This document shows, piece after piece, positions 10,368-17,792 of a DNA stretch of 64,000 nucleotides. The DNA is from Candidatus Caenarcanales bacterium (lineage in GTDB: Bacteria > Cyanobacteriota > Vampirovibrionia > LMEP-6097). The stretch is from assembly GCA_013216135.1 (NCBI GenBank), contig JABSOS010000013.1:26232-90231 (forward strand), read 5' to 3'. The notes under the pieces are model-generated. The model did no database searches. It was not told the DNA's origin and saw only the letters and a list, made by a program, of their open reading frames with translations. Numbering within the stretch: the first letter of the stretch is position 1; every line of letters begins with the position of its first letter. A program made the translations under genes and the position numbers.

Positions 10368-10373
10368 ATTATA
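10368..10373 (-). promoter_or_regulatory. -10 box, consensus TATAAT (leaderless)
   Basis: A perfect TATAAT on the minus strand ends 7 nt upstream of the ATG at 10360. There is no room for a Shine-Dalgarno sequence after the predicted start of transcription. Confidence 0.65.
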
Positions 10374-10470
10374 AGACAAAAACGAACACTTGATATTATT
10401 CTTTGTAGTTATTTGGAGCTTTCATTCCATTTTTCAGATAATGTAGGTTGGTTATTTTAAGAATCTAATC

Positions 10471-10503
10471 AAAAAAAACCCCACCATTAAGGTGGGGTTT
10501 TAA
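10471..10503 (-). terminator. Rho-independent terminator after the barrel-protein gene
   Basis: A perfect stem of CCCCACC / GGTGGGG (10479-10485 and 10491-10497), extended by A:T pairs, encloses a 5-nt loop. On the minus strand it is followed by eight T residues. It sits 30 bp after the stop of the outer-membrane barrel gene. The plus-strand reading also has a short T run. Confidence 0.9.
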
Positions 10504-10530
10504 TAATTTACTTAAATCTAACTAAATTAA

Positions 10531-11385
10531 TTAGATAGCAGCAAATACACTAGCTTGAACACCGAAGTCAGGTGCATCATTACTTACACCGATAGGGAAT
10601 CCAAATCTGATTTGTGTATTTTTCTCTTCACCAACAGGAATTATAAGACCAGGAACTAATCTAATATCAGTACCACCGATTCTTGCTCCTCTACTAGAGA
10701 AAGTTTTATTATCATAAGTAGTCATACCTAACATACCCATAGAAAGGTTGATAGGTGAACCTGTGTCAAGAACAGCCTCTGTAGAATATACAAAAGAGTG
10801 TCCTACAACATCATCATCAAAATCATCGTACCTGTAACCTAAATCAGAGTAAACAGTTAGGTTATCGCCTAAATCAAACTGAGTTTGTAAACCTGTTTGG
10901 AAACTGTATGCATCAGTACCATTAGTTGGTCTCCATAAAGAGTTAGTTAGGTTAGGGTTATGTACCCATGGGATGTGTTGGTTGAAGTATATAGTAGAAG
11001 CAAATTCTTCGTTATTAACTAACGCAGCCTCTAAAGTAATACCTAAGTTACCAAAACCAAATGAACCAGAATTAGTTTCACCTGCATTTATTGAACCACT
11101 TAAACCAATTCTAGTAGGGATAGCAGTATCGAAACTTCTTCTAACTTCTAATCTAGGTAAGTTAAAAGAGTTTGTTCTTACTCTTCTACCACCGATACCT
11201 TGACTAGTTCTGAACCAATCAAAGTTCACTCTTAATTCATACTTGTTATCGCTTTCTGTATCAATGTAAGCGTTTTGAACGTTAAGCGGTCTTAAGAAAT
11301 TCTCACCAGCTTCTCTTGCAAATACAGCAGGACTAGCAGTTAAAACCATTAACGCAAGCAGAAATAAACTCGTAATTTTTTTCAT
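10531..11385 (-). CDS. Outer-membrane beta-barrel protein
   Basis: About 284 aa. The N-terminus is a classic Sec signal peptide (KK, hydrophobic core, cleavage at 'PAVFA-REAGEN'). The mature part has many alternating strands with aromatic girdle residues, such as 'YELRVNFDWFRTSQ', 'NLTVYSDLGYRYDDF', 'TQIRFGFPIGVS' and a final strand 'DFGVQASVFAAI', typical of transporter-like barrels of the phenol-degradation meta-pathway/DUF3187-like type. The start at 11385 is set by AAGGAG 9 nt upstream; a longer frame from 11415 would put the site inside the gene. It is monocistronic, with a strong terminator after it. Cargo or ligand unknown. Confidence 0.78.
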   Translation of the reverse strand: MKKITSLFLLALMVLTASPAVFAREAGENFLRPLNVQNAYIDTESDNKYELRVNFDWFRTSQGIGGRRVRTNSFNLPRLEVRRSFDTAIPTRIGLSGSINAGETNSGSFGFGNLGITLEAALVNNEEFASTIYFNQHIPWVHNPNLTNSLWRPTNGTDAYSFQTGLQTQFDLGDNLTVYSDLGYRYDDFDDDVVGHSFVYSTEAVLDTGSPINLSMGMLGMTTYDNKTFSSRGARIGGTDIRLVPGLIIPVGEEKNTQIRFGFPIGVSNDAPDFGVQASVFAAI

Positions 11386-11639
11386 TAATTTTTTCTCCTT
11401 GATCCTTGTGCCCAAAAAATAGGGTCTCAGCTCATAATAATCTCATAATTTATTTATTTTGTAAAAAGTTTCTTTTTTTCTTCAGATTCGGACCTGCTAA
11501 AGATAATCGTAGAGGAGGATTAAAAAAAGCTTTCAACTCAGCAACAAATGAACTTCTTTCTTAGAAAAATAAGCTAGATTCTGGAAACTCCTCATGCAAT
11601 CTTATCAAGAGTCCACCCCTATTATCTTTATATAAGTAT

Positions 11640-12977
11640 ATGCTTGAACTAAATAGGAGTCTTAGCCTTATACCTAAAACTCAAAAAAATTTAATAGCCA
11701 CTGTTACATCAAGTAATCACCAGCTTGAGAAGCCAAATAATAGCATTATTGGAGAAGTATTAACAAGTCCAATAACAACACCTCTTACAGGTATATCCAT
11801 ACTGGCAATATCTGGATTCATAATGGTAAAAAACATAATGGCAAACCAGAATGGACAAACTACTTTAATCCAAGACAATGACAATGATATAGATAAATCA
11901 GTTATTGAACTTGAAGAGAGATACTACAAAGACGTCAATTCACAAATTCAATTTGAGTCACTACCTAAAAACATTGGGAGTTTTTCTCTTATTACACAAG
12001 AAAGCAATGAACCTTTTTTAAAACAAGGTAGACTGTCATTTTATGGAAAAGCTAATAAAGAACCATATATAAGCTTTAAGCATAAATCTGGTTATTTATT
12101 TAATATTGGTCTTTTAGCTTGGAGAGATGGTAACTCAAAAGAAAAATCAAACTATATAAACGCTCAAAAAGCCTACCTTGAAGCATCTAAAGAATTTCAA
12201 ACCAATTATAAGGATCCTAAAGTTCGTGACAATTATCATCAAACAGAAAAACTCAAAAGAAAATCATACACTCAATTTATGGATTTTTTCAAAAACCAGA
12301 CAAAATTACTTAATCAAGATGTAATTACCGAAGGCATAGTAAAACTATTAAATAAATTAGATTTAGAATCACATAATGTACCTAATCATATATTGAATAA
12401 AGTTACATGGAATTTAGCAGGTGAAGACTACCAAAGTGACGAGTTAGTTGCAGCCGCAGATCCAAGCACTGATATTGTTCATATTCAATGCTCCAAAATT
12501 GATAATTTTGATATTAAACTGAGTAAATATAAAAAAATTGATAATTTTAAACTTGCTGATTCTGAAATCAATGACTTCAATTTTCCTTTTTATTTTGCTC
12601 ATGAACTAGCTCACATAGCAGAAAAAGATATAAATGATCATATTCCAAGATTTGGCAATATATTAAAGCTTGAAGGCGGTGGGCTTGAAAAATGGATTCA
12701 AACTATAGATAAAATGAAGAAAGATGCTGATATAACAAAATCAAGATTTATGTTTGCAGCACTAGATGACTTTAATTATCGAAAAAAGAATTCAGATAAA
12801 CCGGGTATTAATAGCAATCTAACAATAGGTGGTTCTGGTTATGGTGAAAAATCACCCCATGAAGCATTTGCTGAAATTTTATCATTAGCCTGGTGCGTCC
12901 CAAAAGAATTCAAACATAATTTCCCTAACCTTTATGATTATTTTCTAGATGAAAAGCTAATTGAAACAGCTGCCTGA
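11640..12977 (+). CDS. Membrane-anchored zinc metallopeptidase-like protein
   Basis: 445 aa. A hydrophobic segment at about residues 43-63 probably anchors the protein. The C-terminal domain has HELAH (His321, Glu322, His325), the zincin HExxH motif, followed by 'IPRFGNILKLEGGGLEKW' and a late 'SPHEAFAEILSLAW' motif, whose Glu (or His) could be the third zinc ligand as in gluzincins. The middle region (about 150-310) is charged and not recognised. TATATA at 11629-11634 lies 5 nt before the ATG and there is no Shine-Dalgarno. Substrate unknown; it might process exported proteins of this lineage. Confidence 0.65.
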   Translation: MLELNRSLSLIPKTQKNLIATVTSSNHQLEKPNNSIIGEVLTSPITTPLTGISILAISGFIMVKNIMANQNGQTTLIQDNDNDIDKSVIELEERYYKDVNSQIQFESLPKNIGSFSLITQESNEPFLKQGRLSFYGKANKEPYISFKHKSGYLFNIGLLAWRDGNSKEKSNYINAQKAYLEASKEFQTNYKDPKVRDNYHQTEKLKRKSYTQFMDFFKNQTKLLNQDVITEGIVKLLNKLDLESHNVPNHILNKVTWNLAGEDYQSDELVAAADPSTDIVHIQCSKIDNFDIKLSKYKKIDNFKLADSEINDFNFPFYFAHELAHIAEKDINDHIPRFGNILKLEGGGLEKWIQTIDKMKKDADITKSRFMFAALDDFNYRKKNSDKPGINSNLTIGGSGYGEKSPHEAFAEILSLAWCVPKEFKHNFPNLYDYFLDEKLIETAA

Positions 12978-13039
12978 AAAAATAACAAAGAATAGCTACT
13001 GCTAAAAATAAAATTTGGGTATATTCTTATATATTAAAG

Positions 13040-13990
13040 ATGATCGATCTTCAGGTTAATGGCTTAAATATTGATTCAGAGAGACTGCGTTGCAGCTTCT
13101 GGGAAGCCCCACGCCATAAAGATATAAAGAAACTGTGTGAACATCTTTATAAGAAAGGTGTTCAGCAAATACTAGCGACTTTAATTACAGATTCTTATGA
13201 CAATATTTTATACGCTTTAAAGGATATAGATGCTTATAAAAAACGCTTTGATAATAATCCCCAAGAAGCTCATGCCGCTCAAAGAGCACATATAGCTGGG
13301 GTTCATATTGAAGGTGGCTTAATTAGTAGATTTGGTATTCATAATGAAGAATATGCTAAAGAGTTTGATTTCATCAAAGTAGCTAAGCTAAAAAAAGAGT
13401 GTCAAGGGTTAATAAAATTATGGACTCTATGTCCACTTGCAGATAGAGACGGGGATTGCACTAAAGTCCTTCAAGATAGTGGTGTCTATGTTTCTTATGG
13501 ACACACAAATGCAAACTTTGAGCAAGCAATGAATGCTTTCGATAAATTTAAAGTAAAACTTGTAACCCACTGGGGGAATGCAATGCCTATCTATAAAGGC
13601 TTGGACCAAAGAAACCCTATGGCTCCAGATATACATTACCTTGACACTGTAGACCCTGGAAGAATGGTTGACCCTAACCATCTTGGGCTTGGCTATGCAG
13701 CTTATATAAGAGAAGATGTAACCCCGATGCTAATCTGTGGTTCTGAAGAAGATCATGATTTACATATTCATCCACGTTTAGCAAAAAAGCTTATCCAAAA
13801 GAAAGAAGGAAGAGTAATACTAGTTAGTGATTCTGTTGTCAGCTCTGAATTTGGTGATGACAAACTGCGTGGAGGTTTAACCGATCTATCAAAACACTTT
13901 GAAAATGTTCTAAAACTAGGTTTTTCACGCGATGAAGTACAACAAATGGTCGAAAAAAATCCATCTAAAATTTTGAATTCTACACTATAA
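13040..13990 (+). CDS. nagA: NagA-like N-acetylglucosamine-6-phosphate deacetylase
   Basis: 316-aa amidohydrolase. Motifs in NagA order: 'MIDLQVNG' at the start, 'GVHIEGG' (metal Glu), 'VSYGHTNA' (metal His), 'THWGNAMPI' (equivalent of the THLFNAM His), 'DLHIHPRLAKK' (substrate His), 'ILVSDSVV' (catalytic Asp) and the terminal 'NPSKIL'. It is shorter than the usual 380 aa because it starts directly at the first barrel strand and lacks most of the small beta-sandwich domain. It would remove the acetyl group from GlcNAc-6-P in amino-sugar recycling. No nagB or PTS gene is nearby, so the exact substrate is uncertain. TATATA at 13028-13033 ends 6 nt before the ATG. Confidence 0.75.
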   Translation: MIDLQVNGLNIDSERLRCSFWEAPRHKDIKKLCEHLYKKGVQQILATLITDSYDNILYALKDIDAYKKRFDNNPQEAHAAQRAHIAGVHIEGGLISRFGIHNEEYAKEFDFIKVAKLKKECQGLIKLWTLCPLADRDGDCTKVLQDSGVYVSYGHTNANFEQAMNAFDKFKVKLVTHWGNAMPIYKGLDQRNPMAPDIHYLDTVDPGRMVDPNHLGLGYAAYIREDVTPMLICGSEEDHDLHIHPRLAKKLIQKKEGRVILVSDSVVSSEFGDDKLRGGLTDLSKHFENVLKLGFSRDEVQQMVEKNPSKILNSTL

Positions 13991-14013
13991 ATAATAGACA
14001 TTCATTTTCTCTC

Positions 14014-14289
14014 ATGGGAATAAGTTCTTACATGGACTACGAAATGATGGATTTAAGAGCGATTCAAATGCTAAATAAGCTTTTAAAAGCTGCGCAGAAA
14101 GCACATGCAACTGGTAAGCAACAAGCTCTTAGTAAAATTATCCATACAGCAAGTCAATTAAGTTCTAAGTTAAATGAAAGCTCAGATATCAGTGCCCGGG
14201 AAAGATTTGATGATATAGAAACTCTTTTCAATGACGAAATGGTTAACACTGATTACTACACAAGAGTAGAGGGAATCTTAGTAGACTAA
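14014..14289 (+). CDS. Small helical protein of unknown function
   Basis: 91-aa acidic helical protein between nagA and the convergent fur gene (one base apart). No domain is recognised. The helix 'LNKLLKAAQKAHATGKQQ' and the downstream 'DDIETLFNDEMVNTDYY' suggest a small helical bundle. It lacks Cys and a signal peptide. No Shine-Dalgarno sequence is obvious, and it may be co-transcribed with nagA, 23 bp upstream. Confidence 0.55.
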   Translation: MGISSYMDYEMMDLRAIQMLNKLLKAAQKAHATGKQQALSKIIHTASQLSSKLNESSDISARERFDDIETLFNDEMVNTDYYTRVEGILVD

Positions 14290-14290
14290 A

Positions 14291-14755
14291 TTAATGTCTA
14301 TGCTTTCTATTATCGTCTTTAGGGATGCTTGGGCATTTTCCAAAAATTTGGAACTGCATATCAACAATATCTACATTATATTGCTTCGCAATTTTCTTTC
14401 CTAATTCGTTTATTTCATCATTTTCAAACTCAATTGTGTGATTACAATCTAAACAAATAATGTGATGGTGTGGAGCCTCATTTTCGTCGATTAGCTCATA
14501 GTGTTTATGAGTCTCAGCAAAGTCTAATTCTCTTAGAACGTTCATATCAACAAGCATTCTCAAAGTTCTATAAGTGGTAGCTAAACTTATAGCTTCATTA
14601 CTTTTACTAAGAATTTCATAAACATCCTCAGCGCTGAGATGCTTTTCTTTGTTTTCTTGGAAGATACGAATCACAGTCTCTCTTTGAGAGGTTATTCTAA
14701 AACCTTTATCTCTAAGACGCTGTAATAGCTCTTCTGTTTTATCGTCTGTAGTCAC
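14291..14755 (-). CDS. fur: Fur-family metalloregulator
   Basis: 154 aa. Winged-helix DNA-binding half 'ITSQRETVIRIFQENKEKHLSAEDVYEIL....ISLATTYRTLRMLVDMNVL', followed by the metal-binding dimerisation half with 'HKHYELIDENEAPHHHIICLDC'. Only the first CxxC (CLDC) is present; the second structural Cys pair is missing, as in many Fur proteins without a tightly bound structural zinc. Whether it senses Fe, Mn/peroxide or Zn cannot be decided. GTG start, with TATAGT ending 9 nt upstream and no Shine-Dalgarno: probably leaderless. The copper-RiPP cassette elsewhere in the window could be a regulatory target, but no Fur box was established. Confidence 0.9.
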   Translation of the reverse strand: MTTDDKTEELLQRLRDKGFRITSQRETVIRIFQENKEKHLSAEDVYEILSKSNEAISLATTYRTLRMLVDMNVLRELDFAETHKHYELIDENEAPHHHIICLDCNHTIEFENDEINELGKKIAKQYNVDIVDMQFQIFGKCPSIPKDDNRKHRH

Positions 14756-14764
14756 CTTGATTTA

Positions 14765-14770
14765 ACTATA
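14765..14770 (-). promoter_or_regulatory. -10 box of fur (leaderless)
   Basis: TATAGT on the minus strand, 9 nt upstream of the GTG start at 14755. The nested stem-loop at 14790-14836 lies immediately upstream and could be an operator. Confidence 0.5.
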
Positions 14771-14789
14771 TCACTATTGTGAGATGAGC

Positions 14790-14836
14790 TGCTTGCTTAT
14801 CTTTAGTTAAAGGTAAAGATTTAGCTTAGGCAAGCA
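14790..14836. repeat. Nested inverted repeat upstream of fur
   Basis: TGCTTGC (14790-14796) pairs with GCAAGCA (14830-14836), and inside it ATCTTTA (14799-14805) pairs with TAAAGAT (14814-14820). It sits about 20 bp upstream of the fur -10 box and has no U-tract, so it is more likely an operator or structural element than a terminator. Confidence 0.45.
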
Positions 14837-14954
14837 TCATGGAGTGATTTTACATATGGATCATCTCGATTCACTTTAGTATTAATCAGCCCTTATGAAC
14901 CAGAATAGTTAACCGATGATTTAGGGATAATCTGTCCAGGATTTGCTCCTATAT

Positions 14955-15346
14955 CTACTGTTGCAAAAAATTATGGAGTGCAGTACATAATTCACCATAT
15001 CCTTTTCTAGGTTCTTTAGAGGTAAACTTAAATGAATCATTTTTTAAATCAATTTCAAGTTCAAAAGAATTATATAAACCTGCATAATTATTCTCAATTT
15101 TATTTTCCTTTAACAACACTTTTATGTTCCTTTATCTAGAAACCTAATTTTCAACTTATCATCTTGGAAACTAGTAATAATTGAATGTCTGTGCTTATCT
15201 AAAAGGAATACCTGATCATTATGTAAGCTAGTCTTATGTAAACTTGTAGATTTTGTTTCTTTATTGACATAAATTGGAGGAACAAAAAGATCAATTCTAG
15301 ATTTAGTTTGAGGCGCAGCACTACCTGCTGCTGTATTTAACAACAT
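14955..15346 (-). pseudogene. Frameshifted small gene of unknown function
   Basis: Two reading frames join to about 130 aa. Frame 1 begins at ATG 15346 (AAGGA 9 nt upstream) and ends at the stop at 15122-15124 after 'KIRFLDKGT'. A shift of one base close to 15122 continues in the second frame as 'IKVLLKENKIENNYAGLYNSF', running to a TAG at 14955-14957. The second part has no start of its own but codon use and amino-acid composition like real genes of this genome. An A-run (ACATAAAAG on the minus strand) is at the junction, so the cause may be a disabling indel, a sequencing error or slippage. No family recognised. Confidence 0.55.
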
Positions 15347-15500
15347 ACACACACATCCTTTTTTATTTACCAGCGTGATTTAAAAACAAAGACCTCAGCT
15401 TTGAAGACTCTATTTCTGAATTAAAACCACATTGTCCTCATTGACAACGAATATTATTTTAATAAAAATCCACGGTAAATTATAAAAACGATATAATCTC

Positions 15501-16478
15501 TTAAACTTTCTCTGACTGGTCTACAGAGAACTTCAATTCCTCAACACACCTAGGCAAGCCAGTTACAGTTAAATATTTACATTTAGTTTTGTTGTCATGA
15601 AAATTTTTCAAATCTTTACACTTACAGGACCCTGAACGTAAAACCTCTGCTAGAGGAGAAGAGGGACCAGTTCGGAATTCAGAGGTAACGGTATAAAAAG
15701 ATTTAGTTTCTTTGCCTAAAGCAGATGCAATATGTAAAAGCCCGGTATCACCTGAATAGACCTTATCAGCTTTTGCTAAAACCTTAGCACTATCGATTAG
15801 GCTCAGCTTCCCAATTAAGTTTTCAATCCTAGTATTTTCTTTACTTCGAAGCTTCATCGCTAAACTAAGTTCTAGAGAAAGATCTATTTCATCAGGTCCA
15901 CCTAAAATTTTCACATCATAATCAGTTTCACTGATCACTCTCTTAATAAATATCATCCATTCTTTTAAAGGATAAGCTCTCTGTGGGCGAAGCTTACCCA
16001 CACCTGGAACTACGACCAAATACTTTTCATTACTAGCTTCTGGAATATCTAAAACTTTATGATCTAAAACTAAAGCACTACTAAGTAAATCACTCTTAGA
16101 GTCAGGATTATAAGCAGTCAAAAAATTATGCCTTGAGCTTAAGCTTAGGTCCTTTTTATATGGTTTAAATTTCTTAGCCTTGAAATATTTATAGTTAAAG
16201 AATAAACCTCGCCACCAATTACTATGCAAATAGATAAATTCATCACACGGTGCCTCCTTTAGACTCTCAAGTAATTCTTTCTCTTCAGCTAATTTTTTTC
16301 CTACATTATATACATTGTCTATATAAGGAGCATAAAGATCTAAAAGTTCCTTTACCGGCTTAGTTCTAATTACTAAATCGACTCTAAAACTAGGATTCTG
16401 CTCTTTAATAAATTTCAGAGCTGGCAAAGTGTGAATTATGTCACCGATTGCACCAGTTCTATAAAAGATTAAACGCAT
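15501..16478 (-). CDS. Glycosyltransferase family 9 (heptosyltransferase-like)
   Basis: 325-aa GT-B enzyme of family GT9, which transfers ADP-heptose to lipopolysaccharide core. N-terminal 'FYRTGAIGDIIHTLPALKFI' is the usual GT9 entry (GDxxxxLP), and the C-terminal nucleotide-sugar site is 'YSGDTGLLHIASALGK' (DxGxxH). A Cys-rich C-terminus ('SCKCKDL', 'CKYLTVTGLPRCVEEL') matches the typical heptosyltransferase end. This supports an LPS-bearing outer membrane, although the exact sugar is inferred. Transcription probably begins at the ATG: TAAAAT ends 7 nt upstream. No other LPS gene is adjacent. Confidence 0.85.
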   Translation of the reverse strand: MRLIFYRTGAIGDIIHTLPALKFIKEQNPSFRVDLVIRTKPVKELLDLYAPYIDNVYNVGKKLAEEKELLESLKEAPCDEFIYLHSNWWRGLFFNYKYFKAKKFKPYKKDLSLSSRHNFLTAYNPDSKSDLLSSALVLDHKVLDIPEASNEKYLVVVPGVGKLRPQRAYPLKEWMIFIKRVISETDYDVKILGGPDEIDLSLELSLAMKLRSKENTRIENLIGKLSLIDSAKVLAKADKVYSGDTGLLHIASALGKETKSFYTVTSEFRTGPSSPLAEVLRSGSCKCKDLKNFHDNKTKCKYLTVTGLPRCVEELKFSVDQSEKV

Positions 16479-16485
16479 ATTAAAT

Positions 16486-16491
16486 ATTTTA
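16486..16491 (-). promoter_or_regulatory. -10 box of the GT9 gene (leaderless)
   Basis: TAAAAT on the minus strand, separated by 7 nt from the ATG at 16478, with no Shine-Dalgarno sequence. Confidence 0.6.
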
Positions 16492-16541
16492 ACTTATGCC
16501 TCAATCTATGACATTATCTTAAACAAAGCTGTTTGTGTAAA

Positions 16542-17672
16542 ATGCGTGTATCAAGTCCAATCCTAGTGCAGGAAATTCATCAAAAAAATTTCAACAATGT
16601 AATCATTGAGAAGCCTGCAAGTAAAATAGAAGAGGCTAAATCAAAGAACAAACATATTTTCATTGATATTGGTTTTAGAGATGGAGAACCTTGCTTAACT
16701 CTTCATAATGGGAATCTGGTTGAAAAAGAACAAAAAGAATGTAATCTCGATGAGTGCCCAGAAAAGCCGTTTAATGTTTTAAACAGACACCTTTTTATAA
16801 AGAAGAACGCAAATATCTCTGGTTTAACTTACGCTTTACCTGAACTTGAAAATATGAGCTTTAGCCCAAAAACACAACATCATATACTAGAAAAATTAGC
16901 AGAAATTAAAGAAAGGAAAGAAAAAGAAAAGAAAGAAATAGGCTTTGGTAATCTTATAAAAATATTCTCAAGCTTCAAAAGCTCAAACATAAGTCAAGAG
17001 CTTCAAACTTTCTTCAATACTAATCTAAGTGATTTTATTAATCATAAAGACTTTGATCTTAAGAAAATGAACCCTGGGCTTAAGTTAAAAATAATTAACG
17101 GATTTACCAAAAGTAACTTAATTGAAAATTCAAAACAATTAATTATAAAGTTATTGAAAAGCTTTGACCTAACAAACAAAAAAGAACAAGAAGTAGCAAA
17201 AAGAGCTCAAAGAAGCATCGCTCTAAATCAAATGTTATTTCAAACATACGAAGAAGAAGAATTTGATGCTATAAGAAAGCATTTAAATGTAAACAAAAAG
17301 TATGAAGAATGGAACTTTCAATCAGAGATCGAAGCGGAGGTTTATTTTCACATCGTTGAAAACTACGATGTAGAATTTTTTACAAATTACGTTTTAAAAG
17401 ATGGCATTGAAGTAGATTTTTATTTTCCTAAGCATAAGCTAATTATTGAATTAGATGGATTGCATCACAATACGCAAAAATATCAGGTCTCAGATGAAGA
17501 AAGAGATCAAATGCTATTTCATAAGTTCTCAGACGCTGATCTAGAAATCGAAACTATCATAAGACTAAAGTTAGAAAACCTTAGTACCTATAAAACATTG
17601 AATTATATTGATGACTTCTTTAAGCAAGCACAAATAGAAAAATATGATTACGATTTCAATAGTTTATATTAA
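16542..17672 (+). CDS. Protein with C-terminal RAP/Vsr-like nuclease-fold domain
   Basis: About 376 aa. The N-terminal 110 residues and the central Lys/Glu-rich helical region (about 110-235) are not recognised. Residues about 265-360 read 'EAEVYFHIVENYDVEFF...IEVDFYFPKHKLIIELDGLHH....DEERDQMLFHKF', which fits the restriction-endonuclease-like fold shared by RAP domains, Vsr and DUF559. The candidate catalytic set is the Glu at the first helix, Asp in VDFYFP and Glu/Asp in IELDG. In eukaryotes RAP proteins bind organellar RNA; in bacteria the role is unknown, and DNA repair or RNA processing are both possible. ATG 16542 is preferred over TTG 16533. No clear Shine-Dalgarno. Confidence 0.6.
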   Translation: MRVSSPILVQEIHQKNFNNVIIEKPASKIEEAKSKNKHIFIDIGFRDGEPCLTLHNGNLVEKEQKECNLDECPEKPFNVLNRHLFIKKNANISGLTYALPELENMSFSPKTQHHILEKLAEIKERKEKEKKEIGFGNLIKIFSSFKSSNISQELQTFFNTNLSDFINHKDFDLKKMNPGLKLKIINGFTKSNLIENSKQLIIKLLKSFDLTNKKEQEVAKRAQRSIALNQMLFQTYEEEEFDAIRKHLNVNKKYEEWNFQSEIEAEVYFHIVENYDVEFFTNYVLKDGIEVDFYFPKHKLIIELDGLHHNTQKYQVSDEERDQMLFHKFSDADLEIETIIRLKLENLSTYKTLNYIDDFFKQAQIEKYDYDFNSLY

Positions 17673-17792
17673 TACAAAATCATATTTGCCTAAGCACTGA
17701 AATATTGATAAAATTATTACACTACACTAGATCTAGTATCTTCGTGCTATAAATCTCATGTAAGACACTAGGAAATACTACGGGATAATAAT

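Noticed and set aside
14790..14836. Stem-loop upstream of fur considered as a Fur box or a terminator
   Set aside because: It does not resemble the 19-bp Fur consensus and has no U-tract; listed only as an inverted repeat.
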